Shown here: piece by piece, positions 31,836 to 40,848 of the stretch
How the letters are laid out: every line of letters starts with the position of its first letter
Position numbering within the stretch: position 1 is the first letter of the stretch
Source of the DNA: Mesostigma viride
Lineage: Eukaryota; Streptophyta; Mesostigmatophyceae; Mesostigmatales; Mesostigmataceae
NCBI GenBank assembly: GCA_009746045.1
Contig: RPFO01000076.1
Coordinates: forward strand, 1,302,114 to 1,366,113
DNA: 64,000 bases
Direction: 5' to 3'
The notes under the pieces: model-generated
The model's database searches: none
Seen by the model: only the letters and a program-made list of their open reading frames with translations
Told to the model about the DNA's origin: nothing
Position numbers and translations under genes: made by a program

Positions 31836-32127
31836 CTTTTGATATTTGTGATCATGGGAGGGGCAGACGGACAAACAAAGCAATGAAACACGGATTCCAC
31901 AATATATAATCAATCTAGAGTGCAGAGTAATCTAGAGTGTGACGAGAAGGACGGGCAAAAACCCGTAGTACAGCAAGCACGTAATTCCCTATCTTCTCAC
32001 TTACTTAAGTCTTTAACATGCTGCCCTGCTAAACCCTGTACCCTAGTAAACCCCGCACACTAGACAAAACCAGGCACGTGCACTGCAATATTGGGCAGGT
32101 TACAGCTGGCAACACGTCTTGGCTTGC

Positions 32128-32274
32128 CTGATACGCCGCCACGATGCGGCCGTCGACGAAAACCTCCAAGGTAGCCACGTTGCAACGAATCAAATGCGGT
32201 TCTGTTTCAAACGCGCAGTCGGTCTGAACATTGGGCATTATAACGAGCGTCTCCGGCTTGGCGGTGCAGTCATC
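32128..32274 (-). CDS. Transposase gene, predicted exon shared with the left arm of G
   Basis: Acceptor TTTGTGTACGCAG; reads DDCTAKPETLVIMPNVQTDC, AFETEPHLIRCNVATLEVFV, DGRIVAAYQ. The 3' end at 32128 assumes a GC-AG intron (CAG-GCAAGC); it may extend to about 32090. The first 25 codons are nearly identical to 13122-13197 on the plus strand. The fold is unknown; it reads like a beta-rich domain. Confidence 0.5.
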
Positions 32275-32399
32275 CTGCGTACACAAAGAAACACAAAGCA
32301 CATGTACATGGCCCGCAAGTAGTATATTATTTTATATTATATGTATATAACTTTAACAAATTAATATAAATAAATTATATTAAGAAATGTTAATTTTAA

Positions 32400-32725
32400 A
32401 GCGTATATCCTTAGCATGCATCCGTACTGTAGCGTGTTATCTTAGCGTGCATCCTTGACATGCCCGCATTGTAATAGTATCCTTACCGCCTATCCTTAGC
32501 GTTCATCCTTAGCGTACATGTATCCTTAGCATGTATCCTTAGCGTGTATCCTTAGGTGTGCCATTAGCGTGTATAGATCCTCAGCGTGCATCCTTTGCGT
32601 GCATCCTTTGCGTGTATCCTTAGCATGCATCCTTGCCGTGTTTCCTTATCAAGTATCCTTACTGTAGCGTGTATCCTTAGCGTGTATCCTTGTAAGCGTG
32701 TATCCTAGTTAGCGTGTATCGGCCT
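32400..32725. repeat. Minisatellite TATCCTTAGCGTG
   Basis: About 20 imperfect copies of a 12-15 bp unit (TATCCTTAGCGTG / CATCCTTAGCATG) in the presumed intron between the exons at 32128 and 32802. Confidence 0.9.
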
Positions 32726-32801
32726 TAGGGTCACTGGCCAGGTTAGGAGGTAATGAACTTAACAATGGCATATTTTAATGAGCAATATGCTTGACATTTA
32801 C

Positions 32802-32962
32802 CTTAGAGTCCGGCAAGTAGTTTGCGTGCCAGCTCGTGCTCGTAGCATCAACAGATCGCAGAGTATCATCTTCGTGATCACCCTGCTGTGTTGAATTTAC
32901 TAGTGTGCTCCATGCAGAGGCAGAAGAAGCACGCTCAGCCTCCGCAGGTCCACCGGCAGATC
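32802..32962 (-). CDS. Transposase gene, most upstream exon seen
   Basis: Acceptor TGCACGCACAG and donor TCTAAG-GTAAATG. It reads SAGGPAEAERASSASAWSTL, then VNSTQQGDHEDDTLRSVD.. and YLPDSK. Acidic and disordered. No start codon or promoter is identified upstream. Confidence 0.45.
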
Positions 32963-34261
32963 CTGTGCGTGCAGCAGAAAAAAATTCATGTTTGGCACAT
33001 GTCTAGTATGTATGTTAGGATTTGCTGATGGTAGTATTGCTCCATGAGCACGTCTTGAGGTTGTGAAACAGTTGAGCATGCAGGGTGATCTCGCATTCAG
33101 CTGTCTTTTTTTCCTCAAGAGGCGGCAGGGCTCCAATATTGGGGCCGTACACAATCTTGCAGCGAGGCCATTATATACATGATGTCATCTGGTACCCAGC
33201 CAGCTCAGATAAATGCAAGTAGGTTACCTAGTAATTCCCTCGTTATCTTCAGCGCTCCGGCATGGTTATCTTTCAAACCTTATCATACAATGTTACTAAT
33301 TAATATTGAATAGAGACGACATTCTTTTATCACGATCATGATGAGATCACGTATTGCCGGCAAATTGTACTGCAGGCGTCCTTCGCATGGCGGGTGCACA
33401 TATGCATTGTGCGCACAATGCATGCTTAGTTTAATTCTGAGATATACAATCCGATATGATATGTAAACATTGACGTGGGGTACGTGAAAGACCTACTCTA
33501 GAGAGTAAAAGTGGTACGCAGGTGTGGGCCGGCCAGCCGCGCGGCCATGATACCGAGGTAACTTCAGAAGGAAATATCGGGGGAATACCGTAACAAGATA
33601 CCCTATAACTTTTGGCGGCCATTTCGCCGTCAAAACAAAGCTGGGTAAGGCAGGCGAAAAAGATTACCAGCTCGTACACGCATAGGGGAAAGGATGTATC
33701 AAATTAAACGAGGTAATTATAAAGGAAGGGTGCCCATAATTAGGTATGTAATCCATACTTCCATTCTAACACTCTTCATTCAGAAGCGTCAAGAAACAAT
33801 CAACGTTTACAGGTAATGAACACGAAGGGCTGACTACATGATCAAGCACAACGCGGATTCGCGTCATTACTGTAGAACAGAGACTACCGGCACGGACAAT
33901 CCACAGCAGCATCATGCATAAGAAGAACCCGCGGCCGAATAATGAGGGGCCGGGTCCCTTGGATCATTCGGAACCTCGCTTGTGTACAAAAATTAGCTTA
34001 CGTAAGATCTTGATTGAAGTCCCACGATCAGAACCGCCTTGCGCACTCGTGTCAGTGCTAGCCCGCACGCCGAAAGATGTAGACACGATGAGCAATAATG
34101 TCGAGATAAAAGCCACATGGTGCTTGAATGCATCATGCGCCATTGGAAACGGCCGGGACGCTCCTGCTTAAGAACTACGCCGGAGCCTCCTAGGCTGTAT
34201 GTGGTAATATGTTAAGTTCGGTTAGCCTGGAAATGCTCAAAACTCCAAAGCAGTCTGTGAA
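32963..34261. other. No recognisable gene (presumed 5' region of the transposase gene)
   Basis: AT-rich, with only short open frames (for example 33914-34171 plus) lacking any family resemblance. It would contain the promoter and first exon if the gene model is right. Confidence 0.5.
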
Positions 34262-35794
34262 GTGTAAGTGAAATACCAGCAACCGACGCCATTGTCCGGT
34301 TCTTGCTGGCTGCCAGTTTATTGCTGCCGGCCTCATGTGCGGCGGTAAGTTTACGTTGTATGGATGTTACGCTGCACCAGTCTGTGCTTTTTTACGTAGT
34401 ACCAGTGTAGTGTAGAAATCCAAAAGCGCAAACGCCCAAAGCCAACTTCCAAGACGCCCAAAGCCCAATTCCAAGACGCCCAAAGCCCAAAGGCGGGCGA
34501 GTCTGGCGCGGCGCCGGCCATTGGGCCCCGGAATAAGAAATACCACAGTTGTCCGGTGGGTCCGGGGACACTTAGGGACGAGGGTGATGCATAGGTTTGG
34601 GGGTAATATTCGCCATAGCCTGGTAATTACAACGTGCATTGAGCAGGTATCACGTGACTTTGGCGGGAAATTTTCACTCGCGCGCGCGCGTAACTAGATA
34701 TGGCTGCCAGCATGCCGTTCTCACGGAAATTTTGCGTGTCGAGGCTAGAAACGGTTCAGCATTTTGCTCAGAATGACTCTGCGTGATTTTCGTAGGTCAG
34801 GCATGGCCAAACTTGTAGGATTGGGAAAATTCAGATAGGAAAATACTGCCTTCTGGGTCGTCAGTGCCAGATGAGTACTCGCTTATCTTATTTCCATTTT
34901 ATCCTCATGGCCGGGCAGTCTGCGCCAGCCCAAGCATCCAGATTTGGTACCGGATGTCCGCTGATGCGTTTGCTGGGAATGCGGACGCGTTTATAGGTAA
35001 TGTTTGAACGGAGCATCAACCTTGTAATCATAAAGGATGCATGCATGATGCGGCTATGGCGGCCTATGCCTGTAAAGCAATGGTATGTGTGAGATATGAG
35101 GGTCCCGGCCAGTGGAATCCGGGCAGGACGTGAACGAGCCAGGTACGGCAACGTGTTTGCGTGTCCTTTGCAGCGGAATACGTCTCCCATGCATTATATT
35201 TGACGAGCTTTTTAGTGCACCTTTCAGCAAGCCTCCATGCCTGCTGTACAGAGGGGTATTAGCCCTGAAAGTGACCAGTTTATGGCATTTCTTTGGAGCA
35301 TATCATTTCGTTAACCCCGGTAGGCAACATGTTTGTATTCCAGCACCTTTGGCAATCTTTTATAGCTTGTTATAATGCATTCTTGTATTGCATGTCATAG
35401 ATGGCTGTTTACGCGCGCGTAACCCACACACATATATGAGCACCTTATATAGGTCTAACGGGTTATCCGGGTGGTTTGACCCAAGGAAAGCACCATTGGA
35501 CTATCCAACTAAGTTGTCCAATGTTGCTGTTGAGGTTCCATACCCTCCCTGGGAAGTTAGGGGGGGGTTCACTTTTCCTTGGGGAAAAAAGATCGTCTTT
35601 TGGCCAAGTTTGACTGGAGCTATCATCCAAATGCTTTGATAAACCCGTGGTATTATTGCATATTCTGAAAGCCCTCGAAGTGTAGATACTCCTAGCATCT
35701 TGGTTGGGGGCATTTGGAGTTGTGGCCTGTGAGTTATGATTTTTCTCATTTTCAGGGGTCTGAAAGTGCCAAAAATGGTCCTCCCGACTAAGGG
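34262..35794 (-). repeat. Right terminal arm of element G
   Basis: It ends TCCCGACTAAGGG next to TTAA 35795-35798. 34262-34555 is the inverted partner of 12480-12740. It includes a triplicated CCAAGACGCCCAAAGCC-type motif (34430-34500) and a (CG)n run at 34679-34690. 34560-35780 is extra sequence absent from the left arm. Confidence 0.75.
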
Positions 35795-35798
35795 TTAA

Positions 35799-37684
35799 GG
35801 GGACGGTCCCGGCGCGAATATTTTGGCGCCGAAAAATTCGCGGTACCCGTCCGTACCGTGAAAAAGTGGTGCACGGGGCGCGCACCCCTACCGGAGCTGG
35901 CCATGGCGACGTGCTTTCAGGCAGAGTAGAAAAAGATAGCTCGCGGAATGCAGAGAAACTGAGCGAATCTTAAAGACGATGAGTAAATGATACTACTTCG
36001 TAGCGGAGTTCGCGTTTTTTGCAGTGTCGATGATTTTATTGATGACCATCGCCACCGGGGTCCAATCTGATGTTTTCGTCGAGAGGAATAAATTAGAATG
36101 CACGCTGGCGGCGGTGATTGTCAGGTTTTATGGGCTTTACCTAGCGTCAAGGATGCGTTTAAATCGTTATTGGTAAAGCTTTAAAAAAATTGCTGGGTTT
36201 CGGCAAGATTTCCGTCATGATCGGTAAGACACTCTCCAGGCTCGCGGGATGCGCGTCTTATTATTCCATGGAAGGTTGTTCTTTCTTGCGCCGCTGGGCG
36301 AAGGACAATTCCGGTAATGGTACGATCGTGTGATCAACGTGACCCTATGAGTGTTTCGCTTCCTTTATGGGTTATCAACGCAAGTTTTCGGCTTCTTTCC
36401 GTGCAGTTAGCGCCAGGTATAATGCCATTCCGTGCTGCGCATCGCCAGATTCCTGGCACCTTTCAGTGGTTTTTATGTACGTTGCATGGCTGGGATGTGT
36501 CAAAGCGTGACCGCGGCATATTGTCAAGTTGTCAGGGATTTGCTGAGTGGTTTCTTGGTTGCTAACAGCACTCAGTTTTGTGTGAATATTGACGCGGCCT
36601 TTCTTAGCAGAGGCTTCATTGTGGTTAGAGGCTCACAAGCTTGAGTTTGTTTCTTGGCAAACAAGTGCGCTGGAAAGAAAGGTGGCAGTGGTTTTTCTGA
36701 GGGGCATACTGCATGGGTGGAACTGCGCGTAGGTAGGGGTTATCGTTGTCTTGTTGGCCTTTCTCCCACTAAAATGGGAGAGCCCTAATTCATATGCTAG
36801 CAAGGCAAGGTAACCATGGTAAGAAGCCTTGGCAAGCAGCATGTATGATAATTCTGCTTTCTCTGTGGACTGTCTGTTGTTACCCTTGTTGGGCAATTAG
36901 TGGATATGGCTTTCTAGGGTGTGTTTGAGCTTGGTTTTGGGATGATGCCCACACCATAAACCTGGAATATGCTTTAGAAGTGTTGGCTAGGCATGTAGAG
37001 CTACCAGCCTCATTGTTGTGCACACACGCAACAGGTTGCCCGTGTCGAGGTAAGGCAAGGGCACATGACGTGCCCAGCCACCTCCTTGTGCATTGTGGTC
37101 GAATTGGGCATGGTCAGGAGCCTTTTGGATGGCATAGGAAGTGTTAGTGTGCCTTAGTACTCACTAATACCCTCCTTAGCGTCTGCACAGGTGGCCAACT
37201 GCCAAAATTAATAACTGCTACAGCTGAGCTCAGAATGCCACCAAACTTTGACAGTGCCTTCTATGGTCATGACAGAATTTGACTTGTGCTTTTCAGGCCT
37301 AATTGATGTGTTATGAGTGTGTATGGGGACGCCCCGCCTAAAAAAGCGTATTTTTGGCCCAAAAATTAATAACTCAAAGGGATGTGCTGATTTTGTTGAT
37401 CCAATTAGGTAGAGATAATGTCCCATGACATTTTTATATGGGTTGTGCTTTTTTCATGCAACTGGTTCTCCCACTGTTCTGGGCAAGATGTGCCCCGGAC
37501 AGCGTTTTTTTCTATTTTTAGCTCATAGCCGGTGTATGGCTGGGGGTAGTACCCCCAACAAGTGGTGGTATGCATGCCCAAACATCATGTTTATGGTCCC
37601 CAAACATCATTCTGTGGTTGTCAGTTGCATTTCTGTAGTTATTAGGGGGGTTAAGTTTTGATATATTTCTATGGGACCCTCCCC
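35799..37684. mobile_element. Element F: TTAA-type nonautonomous DNA transposon
   Basis: 1886 bp with 12-bp inverted ends GGGGACGGTCCC / GGGACCCTCCCC (one mismatch), flanked by TTAA at 35795-35798 and 37685-37688. The left TTAA is shared with element G. No gene of note inside; open frames such as 36317-36565 show no family resemblance. Confidence 0.75.
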
Positions 37685-38190
37685 TTAAACGAAACTTGAT
37701 GGGGCCCACCCTCAGCAGCCGGCTCCCCCGCCCAGCGCGGGGGGCCAGGTGACTGAGGAGGCCACCGGGGTGGCAGGGACCCCGGCGGCGACGCCAGCTC
37801 CCGGGGTTGCAGGGACCCCGGCAGCGACGCCAGCGCCTCCGGCGCAGGCGGGGGAGGAAACTCCCATGGAGGGTGTCACTGGCACCTCCAGCGGCTCTGG
37901 AGGGCAGGCCCCCTCCAGGCGCCCCAAGGACAAGGCCATGGCAGGGCCGGGCGGGCCCGAGGGTCCCACCCAGGCGGGGCAGCTGCCGGAAGTGTTGGAG
38001 GGTGATCTGGAAGGTGGTGACATGATCACCCTGAAGGATGAGCACGTGTGGCGGGCCATTCAGGCTGCCACAGCATCCTTCCGCGGGCTGGCTGATAGGA
38101 CTCAGCAGCTGCACATCGCTGAGGCGGGCAGTTTGGTTTGTGCGATCATTACGCACTTACTGGGCTTGCCCAACATCCACGCGAACACCC
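37685..38190 (+). pseudogene. Copia-C gag, middle segment
   Basis: Open from about 37689: KLDGAHPQQPAPPP.., repeated TPAATPAPGVAG, then a helical part DEHVWRAIQAATASFRGLAD and ITHLLGLPNIHANT. It is interrupted at 38191 by Copia-A2 and resumes at 46047 in the same frame. Joining to the N-terminal piece across the H-G-F insertion needs a 1-base shift, so this gag was already or is now broken. Confidence 0.75.
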
Positions 38191-38806
38191 AGTTAACGTA
38201 AAGGATTTACGTTAGATGGATAGAGATTGTTACGCTCTTTCCAACGGCACCTTGAACGCCTCATTTGGTTAAGGAACGTAAAAGTTATGACGTTTCCTAG
38301 GCTGTGCCGACAGTACCCGGCGCGCCACTGTGGGCGCGTACGGACACAGGATGTACAAGTGTCACTTTGATAGTCCGCAGGACGTTGACAGGACTTGTAC
38401 AGGACTTGATGGTCAATTGATAGGTAGGCGCACTGTAGCGCGCCAGGACCTATGAGACAGTTGATGCTGACTAGTGTACGGATAGGTCCACAGGACTAGC
38501 CGTATGGACAATTGATAGATCTGCGCGCCAAAGGCGTGCCAGAGTCTGTGTAATCAATTGATTGACAGTTCAGCTGTGACAGTGCAGCTGAATACTTGGA
38601 CGCGTCCCTAGCAAGCTATATGAGTGACTTGGTCACACTGGGGCGCTAGCTCTTGCGTGCACGCTCTCTTGGCATAACGACCCTGTCGTCTGTGCTACGT
38701 GCAGTCTCGGACTTGACGTGACTTACGTCTGTGTTTGCTCATTATAATAAAGGCAACTTTCCTGCAAGAGCCATGGATTCCCTCGGTGGTAAACTCTCAT
38801 TCAACT
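38191..38806 (+). repeat. 5' LTR of Copia-A2
   Basis: AGTTAACG to TTCAACT. Like the A1 LTR over the first 400 bp, but the last third differs clearly (for example GCCATGGATTCCCTCGG in place of ACCATGGCGGAATTCG). TTATAATAAAGGC near 38742-38754 holds a possible polyadenylation signal. Confidence 0.95.
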
Positions 38807-38833
38807 CGTATTACAATCTTCGTACCAAGAAAA

Positions 38834-39619
38834 ATGCCGGACTCGATGGAGTTCCGCATTCCGAGGGATTCTGAAATTTTGGGCAGTCCAGCGGACATCG
38901 CCGAATCTCCGGCTGGTCCTTCGACGACTCCTGTTCGTGAAGATCGTCCGGTTCTTAATCCGGCGTGGCAGCGTGTTGTTGACCAGGCGGTAGCGTCCAG
39001 TGCGGAGCTACGCGCTCAGCAGCAGGCACTGCTGCAAAACCTACGACTGCCGCCCCCGCCTCCGCAACCTTCGATTGTTTCGGGGTTTCGCGATTACCTT
39101 GATTCCATTCGAGCTTTGCTCGCGGACTTCGAGGTCCATACCCGGGCGGGGTTGCAAGCGCCCAGCGCGGTTGCCGAGGTCTCTGAGGAGATCGACAACG
39201 CGGTTTCATCGCTTACAGGTTACCAGCGCAATCTCGCTAACTGGCTGTCGGTTCGTTCGGGCGTCATTCCGACGATTACGACCAACCTGTTTCAAGACCT
39301 TGCGATTCTGCAGTTGCTGTCGCGAGGCTTCCGGACGCGTGAGCGGCAATTGCTGCTCAATCTTGTCGCGTTCTTGTCTGCATTGCGAGAGTGGGCGCCG
39401 GACGGGTGGGATTTTCTAACGATTCTTACCAACCCGCTCCGCATCGTCACCCGCCGCCGTCGTCGCCGCATTGATCCGGTGACGGGACGTCGGTTGGACC
39501 CCATCGTCATCGAAACTCCGGTGACGATTGAGGTTGGGCAAGGCCAGGAGGCGCCTGCGCCTGTCGCCAACGATCCAATTTACGACTACGACTACTGCGA
39601 TTTTCGTGGTCTCGACTGA
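38834..39619 (+). CDS. Copia-A2 ORF1, unknown function
   Basis: 261 residues from MPDSMEFRIPRDSE. Homologous to the A1 ORF1 but only about half identical; shared are SSLTGYQRNLANW, TNLFQDLA, RERQLLLNLVAFL and CDFRGLD. It carries an RRRRRR stretch near residue 215 and a DYDYCDF tail. Kept open in both copies. No known domain recognised; a structural or RNA-binding role is a guess from position and charge. Confidence 0.72.
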   Translation: MPDSMEFRIPRDSEILGSPADIAESPAGPSTTPVREDRPVLNPAWQRVVDQAVASSAELRAQQQALLQNLRLPPPPPQPSIVSGFRDYLDSIRALLADFEVHTRAGLQAPSAVAEVSEEIDNAVSSLTGYQRNLANWLSVRSGVIPTITTNLFQDLAILQLLSRGFRTRERQLLLNLVAFLSALREWAPDGWDFLTILTNPLRIVTRRRRRRIDPVTGRRLDPIVIETPVTIEVGQGQEAPAPVANDPIYDYDYCDFRGLD

Positions 39620-39741
39620 ATTCGGCATGGTGGCGCGGTCGGCACCGGGGCAGGCGGCTTTTTGACAGATTGTACATATCTACCTGTCTTTTGTTTTCCA
39701 GCTGCTTAGCTCAGGGCCATACACAGCTAGTGTAGTTTACC

Positions 39742-40848
39742 ATGGCTGAGGGACGCCGTAGCAAGGGCCTAGCCAGTGGGAATAATAATGGGGGTGCTGG
39801 TAGCGGGACCGCTCACGTAGATGACGTGGGGGTCACCGGAGAAATCACTAATATCCCTTTGAATAATAATACTACACATGCTGTTTCTGGATATGATCTC
39901 ACCACCAGGGTCTGCTTATTGTTAATCAGCTGCAACCTGTCACTTCAGACTCTAAGCCAAAGCAGGCAGAGGAGTTTGTGGAAGGACTAGAGGGGTTTCC
40001 AAGTTTGTACGGTGGTACAAACTATTATCAGATCTGGATAGGCAGCCAGACTTTTGGCAAGTGCACAGATCAGATTAAAGACCTCACTAGAGAGTGCAAG
40101 AAGGCCAACAAGGCCTGGGCAGTCTACGTGGCAGAGCTGAGGGAGCTGCTAGAGGATCAGAGGAAGAAAGTGGGGATCCATTGGCAGGATAAATACCAGG
40201 GTGGGAGGTGAAGGGAGACCTGATCCAGAACTTCCTTAACTATTGTAAATGGTTGAGGAGGGCAGGGCTCACGGCTTCAATGTCGCTGACAGCATAGCCC
40301 TGACAAACTGGCTCAAGGTTTCTGGGCTGGACAAGGCAACACGTGGCTCTTTAAAGGTCATGTGTGCCCCACACTCTACCCTCAAGGCCTACAAGGTCAT
40401 AATCAAACAAGCACTCGAGGCAGAGGAGCTGTTTGAGGGTGGAATGCCAGCTGTGAAGGCTACCCACGCAGGTGGGCGTGCCCAGGGGGGCTCCAAGACG
40501 TCTGAGGCTGACAGAAGCCAAGGAGGACGTGGGGGCAACCACAACAAGCGGAAGGCCAACCATTCACCCGACCCTGACGGGCAATCACATGCCAAGTCGG
40601 TGTTCAGGAGGGTGGGTGGTAAGCCCAGGCAGGGTAACGCGCCTGACAACGGGGGAGGAGGCCAGGGCAAGTCAAAGATCCAGTGCTACCTGTGCAAGGG
40701 GTGGGGGCACATCAAGAAGGAGTGTCCCAGCTTCAAGAAGACCCAGGGCCAGGGCAGCAACAAGAAAAACAACAACAAGAACAACAACAAGTCCCAGGCA
40801 GGCCAGCCTTCAAAGGGCAGTCAGCAAGAAGACAACAAGGAGCAGTGA
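39742..40848 (+). pseudogene. Copia-A2 gag with frameshifts; intact zinc knuckle
   Basis: It starts MAEGRRSKG. at 39742. The frame changes near 39905 and again around 40205-40245; the last part is open from 40249. It contains GGTNYYQIWIGSQTFGKC, TNWLKVSGLDKATRG and the knuckle CYLCKGWGHIKKEC (C-x2-C-x4-H-x4-C, about 40684-40725), then a Lys/Asn/Gln tail. It ends at TGA 40846-40848, after which the same frame stays open into pol. Confidence 0.85.

Noticed and set aside
37518-38156. Minus-strand 212-codon frame
   Set aside because: Spans the F/Copia-C border and mirrors Pro/Ala/Gly-rich gag; not a gene.
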